DNA of 33,022 nucleotides from SIG701 sp045611685 (GCA_045611685.1 JAZKXO010000070.1:1-33022), one strand, 5' to 3'; numbered from the stretch's first letter, positions 1 through 7,254 are shown. The notes: generated by a model not told the origin, from the letters alone. Made by a program: numbers and translations.

Positions 1-525
1 CTGATGGACTACGGTCTCAAACTCGGCACGCATCACACGAATGCGACGGGTACGATCGAGCCGTTCCCCGAGTGCCGCGGCGCCTGTGTTGACGAAACGG
101 TCAACTACCACCACGATATCTACGCCGAGATCATCTCGGATTTTATGGGCATTCACGTAAACCCGTACAACCAGCGTCTCATCCGCAAGATCAAGGGAGA
201 CGACCGCATCATCCTCATTTCGGATGCGTGCGTGTTCGATGGCCCGCCGATCCCCGGTTGTGAGGAGGCATTCGACATCAACTTCGACTGGAACGGCGAG
301 ATCGCCGGCTCGAAACTGACGCTCGATATTGCTTGCGCGAATATGATGAAGCATACAGGATGCTCCGTGTGCGATGCGTTCCGCTTTGCTTCATATAATC
401 CGGCAAAACTGCTCGGTATGCCCGAGATCGGACAGATCCGAAAGGGAAACCTTGCAAACCTCACGGTCGTTGACCATATGTTCCACGTACAGAACACCGT
501 TTTAAACGGTGATATTGTAAAATAA
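1..525 (+). CDS. nagA: NagA-like N-acetylglucosamine-6-phosphate deacetylase, C-terminal part (cut by window start)
   Basis: The reading frame is open to base 1, so only about the last 174 residues are present. The fragment fits the C-terminal half of the NagA amidohydrolase barrel: GTHHTNA where NagA has its THLYNAM metal-binding segment, IYAEIISD, the ISDA motif carrying the family's catalytic aspartate, and a closing NPAKLLGM...GNLANLTVVD segment that returns to the small beta domain. The family removes the acetyl group from GlcNAc-6-phosphate in the cytoplasm, giving glucosamine-6-phosphate. A NagB-like gene follows after 25 bases with its own ribosome binding site, supporting an amino-sugar operon. 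Similarity to characterised NagA is moderate, so a related amidohydrolase remains possible. Confidence 0.72.
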   Translation: MMDYGLKLGTHHTNATGTIEPFPECRGACVDETVNYHHDIYAEIISDFMGIHVNPYNQRLIRKIKGDDRIILISDACVFDGPPIPGCEEAFDINFDWNGEIAGSKLTLDIACANMMKHTGCSVCDAFRFASYNPAKLLGMPEIGQIRKGNLANLTVVDHMFHVQNTVLNGDIVK

Positions 526-550
526 ATTCCGATTAAGGAGAAAAGGCACA

Positions 551-1525
551 ATGAAAGATTTTATTGTCGATCCCGCAACAAAATTCAGCTTTGATCCCGC
601 AGAGTTTGTTCCTTTCAAGGACAAAAAGGTTTGCGAGTATGTTCGCAGCCTGAGCGGCAAGGACCTCGAGAAGCGTGAGGCTTGGTGGCACCCCGAGTTC
701 GAGGTTAAGGTTATGATGAACCCCCATCCCGTTCTCATCGCAACCCTCTTCGAGCGCCTCAGAGCCGCTTCCGAGGCAGGCAAATCCTTCACGATGATCC
801 TCGGCAACCCCGAGCCGGATACCTACATCCCGCTCGCACAGCTCATCAACTACTTCAAGATCGACTGCTCCAAGGTTCACCTCGTAGCAGAGGACGAATG
901 GGCTGACCAGGACGGCAACATCGCACCGATCACCTACGGGGCAGGCTTTGCTCACTCCATGATCAAGTACCTGTACTACCAGATCGACGAGAAGCTCCGT
1001 ATGCCTATGGAGAACGTACACTTCCCGACCAACGCAAACATCAAGGATTACTCCAAGATCATTGACGATATCACCGAGGGTACCGGTGCGGATATCGCAT
1101 CCACCTCTCCCGGATGGGCAGGCCACATGGCATTCGTTGATCCGATTCCGGAATTCATCGGCTCGGGCGACATCGAAGAGTGGCTGAACCAGCCCGCACA
1201 GATCGTTACCCTCCATCCGATGACCATCATGCAGAACTCTCTGAACGGTACGTTCGGTCAGTCCGGTGATATCGCAAACGTTCCGCCGAAGGCCGCAACG
1301 ATCGGTCCTCTCGACGTAATGCGCGCGAAGGAAAGAATCGAAGTACACGCACTGGCAACCTGCGGTACCTTCTCCTCCTGGCAGAGAATGACCAGCCGTC
1401 TTTGCACGCACGGCCCGATCACCCCGTATCTGCCTTCCTCCATGCTGCAGACCAAGAAGACCCAGGTCTACATCTCCGAAGAGCTCGCCGCTCCGTTCGA
1501 GTGCTGGGAAAAGGTCGGATACTAA
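551..1525 (+). CDS. Divergent NagB-like glucosamine-6-phosphate isomerase/deaminase family protein
   Basis: 324 residues, against about 240-270 for typical NagB. Start supported by AAGGAG 8-10 bases upstream. Family landmarks can be aligned over the length: the AEDEW segment (D115) sits where NagB has its MDEY base, MENVHFP matches the region before the active-site loop, and PGWAGHMAFVDP (188-198) matches the GxGxDGHIAFNEP loop. In that loop the usual Asp is Ala190 and the usual Glu is Asp197, while His192 is kept. NagB converts glucosamine-6-phosphate to fructose-6-phosphate and ammonia. The neighbouring nagA-like gene supports an amino-sugar role, but the substituted loop means the reaction may differ. 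It could be an isomerase or sugar-phosphate-binding paralogue. Confidence 0.7.
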   Translation: MKDFIVDPATKFSFDPAEFVPFKDKKVCEYVRSLSGKDLEKREAWWHPEFEVKVMMNPHPVLIATLFERLRAASEAGKSFTMILGNPEPDTYIPLAQLINYFKIDCSKVHLVAEDEWADQDGNIAPITYGAGFAHSMIKYLYYQIDEKLRMPMENVHFPTNANIKDYSKIIDDITEGTGADIASTSPGWAGHMAFVDPIPEFIGSGDIEEWLNQPAQIVTLHPMTIMQNSLNGTFGQSGDIANVPPKAATIGPLDVMRAKERIEVHALATCGTFSSWQRMTSRLCTHGPITPYLPSSMLQTKKTQVYISEELAAPFECWEKVGY

Positions 1526-1540
1526 TATTCGAATCCATAA

Positions 1541-1570
1541 AAAAACAACGCCCTCGGGCGTAGTTTTTTT
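1541..1570 (+). terminator. Intrinsic terminator of the nagA-nagB-like operon
   Basis: Short GC stem ACGCCC/GGGCGT (1548-1553 with 1556-1561), extended by A/T pairs with one mismatch, then a run of seven T at 1564-1570. Confidence 0.85.
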
Positions 1571-1634
1571 ATTATCCCAAAATCTGCGGAAAAAGGAGAA
1601 AAAGACCGCTCTTTTTTCTCTTCTTGACTTTCCA

Positions 1635-1663
1635 TTGACTTTTCGAAAAAAACACGATACAAT
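1635..1663 (+). promoter_or_regulatory. Sigma-A-type promoter of the AraC-family gene
   Basis: TTGACT at 1635-1640 and TACAAT at 1658-1663 with a 17-base spacer. Transcription should start near 1670. That argues against the GTG at 1673 and for the GTG at 1718 as the start codon. Confidence 0.8.
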
Positions 1664-1717
1664 ATAGAGGATGTGCTCACCGCGACGGAAGATTTTGAGC
1701 ACAAAAGGGAGAAAACA

Positions 1718-2503
1718 GTGAAAGCGGACATCAGATACCGACAAATCGGAAAGGATGCACTTTCCAACGTGCGCCATTCCCACGACCGTGAGCTCGAGCT
1801 GATCCAGATCATCTCCGGCCAAGGGAATGTTATCGTGGGCGAGACGATCGAGGCGTTCTCGGCGGGCGCCGTGTTTCTCATTGACGGCGCGAGTCTCCAC
1901 TATATCTGTCCCGAAGCGGATACGCCGTATATCCGAAACAAACTGATCATCGGAAAAGAGACTTTGTACGATCTGCTTTCGGATCGCCTTTCCGGCGGCA
2001 TGATTTTCTGGCAGCCGAATCTGCACGAGAGGGAAGAACTCGACGAGTATTTCTGCCGTGCCGTTTCCGCCCGACAGAACGGGGAGGATCTGCTCGCGTA
2101 TTCCGAGGTGTTCCGCCTGCTCCATTTCTGTACGGGGCTGTCCCCGAAAAGAACGTCGGAGTACCGCGGCGTCGCCGCCGACGTGATGGATTACATAAAC
2201 GAGCACGCGCCGAACATCGTAACGCTCGTTCAGATAGCCGATGCGATTCATATGAATCAGTATCACATCTGTCGTGTGTTCAAGAGGGAGACGGGGATGA
2301 CGGTCCATTCATACATCAATTCCATGCGCATTTCCCACGCGAAACAGCTTCTCCGTACGACGGATATTCCCGTGGCGGAGGTTTCCGAGGCAACCGGCTT
2401 CAACGGAATTTCGAGCCTCACGAAAAGCTTTAAGAAAACGGTGGGGATGACGCCCACCGCCTACCGCAAAAAATTCAGCGACATCGCCGAATCGCGGTTG
2501 TGA
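1718..2503 (+). CDS. AraC-family transcriptional regulator
   Basis: 261 residues from the GTG at 1718, chosen because AAGGGAG lies 6-8 bases upstream. The in-frame GTG at 1673 would leave almost no leader. The N-terminal ~150 residues form a small cupin-like sensor (HSHDRELELIQI, GAVFLIDGASLH). Residues ~165-255 carry two helix-turn-helix units: IADAIHMNQYHICRVFKRETG followed by the family signature IPVAEVSEATGFN...SSLTKSFKKTVGMTP. Proteins of this type bind DNA and usually activate a nearby sugar or stress gene in response to a small ligand. The gene follows the amino-sugar operon in the same direction, so control of that operon is plausible but not shown. Confidence 0.9.
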   Translation: MKADIRYRQIGKDALSNVRHSHDRELELIQIISGQGNVIVGETIEAFSAGAVFLIDGASLHYICPEADTPYIRNKLIIGKETLYDLLSDRLSGGMIFWQPNLHEREELDEYFCRAVSARQNGEDLLAYSEVFRLLHFCTGLSPKRTSEYRGVAADVMDYINEHAPNIVTLVQIADAIHMNQYHICRVFKRETGMTVHSYINSMRISHAKQLLRTTDIPVAEVSEATGFNGISSLTKSFKKTVGMTPTAYRKKFSDIAESRL

Positions 2504-2518
2504 GAAAAATAAAAAGAG

Positions 2519-2552
2519 GAGAGAGATTTTTCAAAATCTCTCTCTGTTTTTT
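2519..2552 (+). terminator. Intrinsic terminator after the AraC gene
   Basis: Twelve-base stem GAGAGAGATTTT / AAAATCTCTCTC (2519-2530 with 2533-2544) and a T tract at 2547-2552. Confidence 0.88.
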
Positions 2553-2563
2553 CAGAAAACCTA

Positions 2564-2594
2564 TTGACATTTACCCTGGGTAAAAGGGTACAAT
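2564..2594 (+). promoter_or_regulatory. MerR-type promoter with operator in a 19-bp spacer
   Basis: TTGACA at 2564-2569 and TACAAT at 2589-2594 are separated by 19 bases rather than 17. The spacer holds a perfect dyad, TTTACCC-T-GGGTAAA, at 2570-2584. This is the classical layout of promoters bound by MerR-family activators, which twist the over-long spacer. The gene downstream encodes a MerR-family protein, so autoregulation is likely. Confidence 0.85.
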
Positions 2595-2623
2595 GTCCTC
2601 GAACCTGAAAGGAGGTTGAGAAA

Positions 2624-3553
2624 ATGAGTGATACCATGCGTATGAAAGACGTTCTGAAACGAACGGGGCTGACCGATCGGGCGGTGCGGCTGTACATTGA
2701 CGCCGGGCTCTTATCCCCCAGGCAGGAAAGCAGTTATACGGGCAGAAAATCCATTCTGTTCAACGAGGAGGACGTGGCACAGCTTGAGGTGATCGCCACG
2801 CTTCGCAAGGCAGGCTTCTCCTTGGCAGATATTCACACGATGAAAGAATATCCGGAGCGAACGGGGGACGTGTTAAGCCAGTACCTGCGCACCTTGGAGC
2901 GGGAGATCGGGGAAAAGCGGGTCGTTTTGGAGAAGCTCTCCGCCATCCCTACCGACGGACCGCTTACTGATCGAATGATTGCGGATGCCATCCGTTCTTC
3001 TGCCGCGGCAAAATCCGTACCGCGGGAGGACTCGGCGCTGTTTTTCAGTGATCTGCGCACGTTCATCCGCCGTCAGATCCCTTCGGTGCTCTCTCTCGTT
3101 TTTCTGCTTCTTGCTGCCTTTTATATTCTACCCCTTGCCACCAAAACCGCGTTTGCCGACGTGCGGATATTGGCGGGCGGCGGCGTGCGGCTGGATTATG
3201 CGTATACGTGGGATCGATTTGCTGAGAACGGCGGCGTATGCGTCTCTGCGGGACTCCTCGTTTTGGCTATTGTCTTTTTGTTTATTTATCTTGCGGGCGG
3301 CGGTCGCCCCATGCAGATCACGTCTCTTGTTCTGACCGTTCTTTCCGCAGGCGTGTTTTTGGTTCTCCCCTCTGCCGTGCGTGAGCAGATGTTCCTCTTT
3401 GAGTTTATCGGGTATCGGCATTCCTTTATGTACAGCCTCTTTTATTATCAGAAACCGTGGTTTTCGACCTTTATTCAATCGCTGAAATATGTCCCGCTTT
3501 TGGCGGCGACCGTTTCCACCGCGATCGGTATCCGGACAGAAGACACTTTGTAA
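2624..3553 (+). CDS. MerR-family regulator with hydrophobic, probably membrane-spanning C-terminal half
   Basis: 309 residues; ATG preceded by AAAGGAGG. Residues ~5-75 are a MerR winged helix (MKDVLKRTGLTDRAVRLYIDAGLL, then FNEEDVAQLEVIATLRKAGFS split across the wing), followed by a charged helix (~88-112) typical of the MerR dimerisation coil. After residue ~145 there are about four hydrophobic segments (around SVLSLVFLLLAAFYILPLA, VSAGLLVLAIVFLFIYLAG, ITSLVLTVLSAGVFLVL and YVPLLAATVSTAIG). That suggests a membrane-anchored transcription factor rather than a soluble ligand-binding regulator. Its promoter carries a matching MerR-style operator. No target gene lies directly downstream: the shared terminator region has been split by an insertion. 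The membrane topology is inferred by eye. Confidence 0.87.
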   Translation: MSDTMRMKDVLKRTGLTDRAVRLYIDAGLLSPRQESSYTGRKSILFNEEDVAQLEVIATLRKAGFSLADIHTMKEYPERTGDVLSQYLRTLEREIGEKRVVLEKLSAIPTDGPLTDRMIADAIRSSAAAKSVPREDSALFFSDLRTFIRRQIPSVLSLVFLLLAAFYILPLATKTAFADVRILAGGGVRLDYAYTWDRFAENGGVCVSAGLLVLAIVFLFIYLAGGGRPMQITSLVLTVLSAGVFLVLPSAVREQMFLFEFIGYRHSFMYSLFYYQKPWFSTFIQSLKYVPLLAATVSTAIGIRTEDTL

Positions 3554-3561
3554 AACAAGAA

Positions 3562-3580
3562 AAAAACAACGCCCGAGGGC
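3562..3580 (+). terminator. Left half of a split bidirectional terminator
   Basis: AAAACAACGCC at 3563-3573 is complementary to GGCGTTGTTTT at 5804-5814. The 12-base stem (3562-3573 with 5804-5815) is interrupted by the 2.2-kb inserted element. It would have been the terminator shared by the MerR gene and the convergent antiporter gene. A smaller GCCC-GA-GGGC hairpin remains at 3571-3580. Confidence 0.65.
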
Positions 3581-3616
3581 CAATGTCATTTAGATAAGGT
3601 TGTATAAATTTAGATA
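3581..3616 (+). repeat. Left terminal inverted repeat
   Basis: Begins CAATGTCATTT and ends ATAAATTTAGATA. It pairs with 5760-5795 at 32 of 36 positions and contains two direct copies of TTTAGATA. Confidence 0.88.
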
Positions 3617-4088
3617 CGGGTAATTCTATGGAGTTGCCCTTATTTAGTTTTAAGGTGGAGTTTAGATAACGCTTTCCATCATCACCGAGCCTGTCCGCTT
3701 GGGACGGAGTAACGAAAGGAAGATTGTAGCGAAGTTATTTTGAGGATTCGCATATAGGGTTATGGTGTGAATACTCTTGAAAACGGGTATTTTTAAAGCA
3801 TTTTATGGCATAAACGAGTAGCTCATATCTGAAATGCTTTATAAAAATATAAAAGTTTTTGTGGTGAAAATTTTAATATAAGTATGGAGAAATCTTCATA
3901 TGAAAAACAGGGGAGTATATTCGTCCGCGCGTCTGAATCGGTGGCGACATCCTCCACTTAGCTGTAAGATTCTTCAAATCCTGAGTTATATGTTTAAGAC
4001 TATTTCACAAAATTATGATATAATTATAATAAACGAATGCACCCAAATTCAAAAACGCCACACTATATGGATGAAAGGAGGCGAGGAA
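3617..4088. other. Non-coding left arm of the element
   Basis: About 470 bases with no credible gene. It holds a third TTTAGATA (3661-3668), a small hairpin GGGTAA/TTGCCC (3618-3623 with 3634-3639, one G-T pair) and an AAAGCATTT/AAATGCTTT inverted repeat (3795-3803 with 3832-3840). The AT-rich promoter region of the sigma gene lies at its right end. The open frame from the ATG at 3900 has no ribosome binding site and merges in frame with the sigma gene, so that upstream part is taken as untranslated. Confidence 0.5.
4003..4030 (+). promoter_or_regulatory. Possible promoter of the sigma-like gene
   Basis: TATAAT at 4025-4030, with a second overlapping TATAAT at 4019-4024. The only -35 candidate is TTTCAC at 4003-4008 with a 16-base spacer. 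The -10 is strong and the -35 is weak, so the assignment is tentative. Confidence 0.45.
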
Positions 4089-5654
4089 ATGCAAGAAACG
4101 AACGAAATGCGTGATCGGCTTATCAATGAGTTTGCCGAACGCTACATGGAGAAACTGTTTTACTTCTGTTTGAAAAAGACAGGCAGTCATATTGAAGCTG
4201 AAGATCTGACACAAGATGTTGCGCTTCAGATCATTACAGCTTTGAACAAAGGTACGATTCCAACGAGTTTTTCGGCGTGGGTATGGCAGATCGCGCGGAA
4301 TCGTTATTCAGTATGGGCAAAGGAAAAGCATAATCGAAACAAATCGGTAACCGGTTCCGATATCGGCGATTATGAAATTGAGGACGAGAGTGAAAATATC
4401 CTTGATGAAATGATACATACAGAGCAAAAGGCTCTGCTTCGGCGCGAGCTGACGTTCATCAAAAGTGATTATCGTAACATCGTTGTTGCCTATTACATAG
4501 AAAACAAAAACGTTCGTGAAATTGCAGAATCGCTCTCGCTTTCCACGAATACGGTGAAGTCTCGGCTTCTCCGTGCAAGACAAATTTTGAAAGAAGGTAT
4601 GGATATGGCAAGAGTATTTGGAAAACGCAGTTATAATCCTGAAGAAATAACTTTTTTAAAAAACGGCAGAGATGGAAAAAAAGGCCAACCTTGGTCTATC
4701 ATCACACACTTGTTATATAAAAATATTTTCCTCGAAGCATATGAAAATCCGCAAACCGCCGAGGAGCTGTCACTTGAACTTGGCATAGCTTTGCCGTATA
4801 TGGAAGATGAGCTTGAATTTTTAGTTCGTGAACAACTGCTTACCAAAAACGAAAACAGGTATCAAACTGCGTTTGATATTATCAGCAAAGAAGAACAGCG
4901 TAAAATGCATGATAGGAACAGAAAAGTACAAAAGTCACTTACGAATAAAATTTGTGAACTGATCGATACTTATATTTGTGAAGACGGTTCCAAGGTTAAT
5001 TATGATTATATTGGATATGAGGCTGCAAAATGGACTTTGATTGTTCATGCGTTCGATTTGCTGAAACGGTCTGCTCATGAATATTTTTTTGCTCATGAAA
5101 ATAAAAATATATCTGATGAATACAGAGACATGTATCCATCCAGACCGGATGACGGGGCCTGGGTATTGATGGGATATGAAACGGTCGATTTTGAAGAGCC
5201 TAATTTTGTAGGAAAACATACATGTATTTCGAATGATAAAAACGAGATAAAAAAGGATATAGATTTCGCTCAATTCAAATTCTTTTTCAAAAATATTCAA
5301 GCAAGAACTCCCACACACTTGAGCTGGATTGAGGCATATACGTTGTGGCTGGTTTGCAGTGGACGTATTGAATCATGTGAGAAATCTTATCTTGATAAGC
5401 TTCTTGAATACGGCTATCTTAAGAAAGATGGCTCTATCGTTCCAAATGTTGTAATTTTCGATAGGGACGCAGAAAAAACTTATAATGAGCAATTAACCAA
5501 GAAGCTGACTTCGTTGAGAGATGAAATTTATTCTTTGTTCTATCAGGCTTTCGATATTGAGCGAGGATATGTTGTTGAGCAAGCTATACTTGATGGATGG
5601 CTAAAATACGATGACGATACAATCACTACTATCGGAGCATATATTTATCTTTAA
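4089..5654 (+). CDS. ECF-like sigma-70 factor with winged-helix and long uncharacterised C-terminal extension
   Basis: 521 residues from the ATG at 4089, chosen because AAAGGAGG lies about 7 bases upstream. Residues ~12-82 are sigma region 2 (AEDLTQDVALQI, then WVWQIARNRYSVW). Residues ~115-170 are region 4, with helix-turn-helix IAESLSLSTNTVKSRLLRAR. A second helix-turn-helix-like region lies at ~205-265 (NPQTAEELSLELGIALPYM). Another ~250 residues resemble nothing I can name. Ordinary ECF factors are about 160-220 residues, so two thirds of this protein is extra. Long ECF variants often use the extension as a built-in sensor, and no anti-sigma gene is adjacent. The gene is AT-rich and is the sole cargo of the inverted-repeat element. 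Its targets are unknown. Confidence 0.82.
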   Translation: MQETNEMRDRLINEFAERYMEKLFYFCLKKTGSHIEAEDLTQDVALQIITALNKGTIPTSFSAWVWQIARNRYSVWAKEKHNRNKSVTGSDIGDYEIEDESENILDEMIHTEQKALLRRELTFIKSDYRNIVVAYYIENKNVREIAESLSLSTNTVKSRLLRARQILKEGMDMARVFGKRSYNPEEITFLKNGRDGKKGQPWSIITHLLYKNIFLEAYENPQTAEELSLELGIALPYMEDELEFLVREQLLTKNENRYQTAFDIISKEEQRKMHDRNRKVQKSLTNKICELIDTYICEDGSKVNYDYIGYEAAKWTLIVHAFDLLKRSAHEYFFAHENKNISDEYRDMYPSRPDDGAWVLMGYETVDFEEPNFVGKHTCISNDKNEIKKDIDFAQFKFFFKNIQARTPTHLSWIEAYTLWLVCSGRIESCEKSYLDKLLEYGYLKKDGSIVPNVVIFDRDAEKTYNEQLTKKLTSLRDEIYSLFYQAFDIERGYVVEQAILDGWLKYDDDTITTIGAYIYL

Positions 5655-5710
5655 GAAAGTTATAATAAACTAATACCAACAGTAGCTTAATGATTATCTT
5701 GCAATAGAAA

Positions 5711-5748
5711 AAACACCCGTCTCAATCATATTGAATGAGACGGGTGTT
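5711..5748 (-). terminator. Minus-strand terminator at the right end of the element
   Basis: Thirteen-base stem AACACCCGTCTCA / TGAGACGGGTGTT (5712-5724 with 5736-5748). The T tract appears only on the minus strand, opposite the A run at 5708-5713. It would stop minus-strand readthrough from the antiporter gene before it enters the sigma gene as antisense RNA. It may also end the sigma transcript weakly. Confidence 0.7.
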
Positions 5749-5759
5749 GCTGTTGGGCT

Positions 5760-5795
5760 TATCTAAATTTATATCACCTTGTCAAAATGACATTG
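5760..5795 (-). repeat. Right terminal inverted repeat
   Basis: Reverse complement of the left repeat at 32 of 36 positions. It ends GACATTG at 5789-5795 and is followed by CCCC, mirroring the GGG outside the left repeat. Confidence 0.88.
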
Positions 5796-5815
5796 CCCCG
5801 GAAGGCGTTGTTTTT
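5796..5815 (-). terminator. Right half of the split bidirectional terminator
   Basis: GGCGTTGTTTT at 5804-5814 complements 3563-3573. It lies directly downstream of the antiporter stop on the minus strand. With the halves 2.2 kb apart it is unlikely to fold as one terminator. Confidence 0.6.
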
Positions 5816-5821
5816 CTTTCT

Positions 5822-7159
5822 TTATTTCTGATTCTGCTGCTTTTCAAGGAAGCCCTTGCGGTCGAATCCCTCAGTCGTCTTCTCCTGAATATCGCCGGCT
5901 TTCGTCAAAGCGATCTTCGTCAGAAGGGGACCTATGAGCTCGTACACGAGAACGGCAAACAGAACGATGTTACGAACGAGCACGCCTTCTTCGCCCATCG
6001 TTTGGAGCGCGATCGCGGACATGCCGAGCGCCACACCCGCCTGCGGCAGAAGCGTGATACCGAGATATTTCTGTATGTTCTTATCGCATCCGACAAGTTT
6101 TGCCGAGAAGAGCGTGCCGAGATATTTACCCGCCGAGCGCGCCAGAATGTACACGATACCGATCGCGATGACGGAAACGGAGGCGAGAATATCGAGCCGC
6201 AGCTCCGCGCCGCTCAGAACGAAGAACAAAACGAAAAGCGGCGCCGTCCAGCGATCCGCGCGTTCCATAATATCCGCGGAGAAATCGCACATGTTGCAGA
6301 ACACCGTGCCGAGCATCATGCAGACGAGCAGCGACGAGAAGCCGATCTCGATCTCCCCGATCTCAAAATGGAGCATCGAGAGTGCGACGGTAAGAAGCAC
6401 GAACGTGATGGAGAGAGACATACGCTTCGAGCCGGAGTGGAAGAATTTCTCGCACACGGTGAAAAGACAGCCCATCACGAAGCCGAGCCCGAGAGAGAGC
6501 ACGACCTCAAGAAGCGGATTGACGATCACGGATACGAGGCTCACCGATCCGCTGTCCAGCGCACGCGCAATACCGAACGAGATCGAGAACACGACAAGAC
6601 CCACCGCGTCGTCGAGAGCGACGATCGGCAGAAGAAGATCGGTCAGTTTACCCTTCGCCTTGTACTGACGAACGACCATGAGCGTTGCCGCCGGCGCGGT
6701 AGCCGTGGCGATCGCACCGAGGACGATTGCCGCCGAGGGGGAGAGCACGTCGGGCATGAAGTAAGAGAGTCCGAGCAGCGCCGCATCCACGAGAACGGTG
6801 GCGGAGATCGCCTGCAGAATGCCGATGACGGTTGCCTGCTTGCCGATCGTTTTCAGTTCGGAAAGACGGAACTCGTTGCCGATGGCGAACGCGATAAAGC
6901 CAAGCGCTACGCCTGCGAGAAGCTCGAACGCCTCGTTTTTGTGAGAGCCCTCCGCGAGGCCGAAGTCTGCGGGAGAGAACCCGAGGTGATCGACGGGGAG
7001 ACCGATCGCGGAGAAATCAATCGCACCGAGAAGGTACGGACCTACGAGAAGACCCGCGACGAGATACGCCGTGACGGCGGGGAGTTTCAGAAGCTTTGCC
7101 GGACGGGAGAGAAGAAGTCCCGCGAGCATCGCGATGGAGAGTGTGATAAGTATCTGCAC
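5822..7159 (-). CDS. Kef-type monovalent cation:proton antiporter (CPA2 family)
   Basis: 445 residues; GTG start at 7159 with AGAGG about 9 bases upstream. The protein is almost entirely hydrophobic, with roughly a dozen membrane segments, beginning with the family pattern LKLPAVTAYLVAGLLVGP. It includes the conserved core ALGFIAFAIGNEFRL, AIATATAPAATLMVVRQY and LLPIVALDDAVGLVVFS, whose aspartates are expected in ion exchange. Short charged C-terminus, no TrkA-N/RCK domain, so it is the transporter module only. It should exchange Na+ or K+ for H+ across the cytoplasmic membrane. It is monocistronic from its own promoter. Its natural terminator was shared with the convergent MerR gene and is now split by the inserted element. 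Confidence 0.9.
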   Translation of the reverse strand: MQILITLSIAMLAGLLLSRPAKLLKLPAVTAYLVAGLLVGPYLLGAIDFSAIGLPVDHLGFSPADFGLAEGSHKNEAFELLAGVALGFIAFAIGNEFRLSELKTIGKQATVIGILQAISATVLVDAALLGLSYFMPDVLSPSAAIVLGAIATATAPAATLMVVRQYKAKGKLTDLLLPIVALDDAVGLVVFSISFGIARALDSGSVSLVSVIVNPLLEVVLSLGLGFVMGCLFTVCEKFFHSGSKRMSLSITFVLLTVALSMLHFEIGEIEIGFSSLLVCMMLGTVFCNMCDFSADIMERADRWTAPLFVLFFVLSGAELRLDILASVSVIAIGIVYILARSAGKYLGTLFSAKLVGCDKNIQKYLGITLLPQAGVALGMSAIALQTMGEEGVLVRNIVLFAVLVYELIGPLLTKIALTKAGDIQEKTTEGFDRKGFLEKQQNQK

Positions 7160-7225
7160 AAATGTCGCCTCTAATCTTTGTAACGTTATATATAATGTAG
7201 AAAAGCGTCATGGACGCACCCATAT

Positions 7226-7254
7226 ATTGTACGCCTTGAAGGGCTTCTTGTCAA
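7226..7254 (-). promoter_or_regulatory. Promoter of the antiporter gene
   Basis: On the minus strand TTGACA (7254-7249) and TACAAT (7231-7226) are 17 bases apart, a near-consensus sigma-A promoter with a leader of about 60 bases. Confidence 0.87.

Larger units (their letters stand above)
3577..5799. mobile_element. Transposase-less insertion (mobile-insertion-cassette-like) carrying a sigma factor gene
   Basis: About 2.2 kb of visibly AT-rich DNA in a GC-rich context, bounded by 36-bp terminal inverted repeats at 3581-3616 and 5760-5795. These match at 32 of 36 positions (mismatches at 12, 15, 21 and 22). GGG outside each repeat may extend them to 3577 and 5799. TTTAGATA recurs subterminally at 3589, 3609 and 3661. 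The only gene is the sigma-like CDS at 4089-5654; no transposase, integrase or recombinase motif is visible in any frame. The layout fits a non-autonomous, MITE-like element with a passenger gene, moved by a transposase elsewhere. The IS family is not recognised, and no clear target-site duplication is visible. Confidence 0.78.

Noticed and set aside
533..2308. Long minus-strand open frame of 591 codons
   Set aside because: It is antisense to the NagB-like and AraC genes, which have family motifs, ribosome binding sites and a promoter. Its translation resembles no protein.
3900..4088. Upstream ATG giving a 584-residue sigma protein
   Set aside because: No ribosome binding site before 3900, the -10 candidates lie downstream of it, and the extra residues are unlike sigma region 1. 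The ATG at 4089 has a strong AAAGGAGG.
5735..7174. 479-codon plus-strand open frame
   Set aside because: Shadow of the Kef-type antiporter on the opposite strand. The translation is extremely charged and low-complexity, and the antiporter has clear membrane segments and a promoter.
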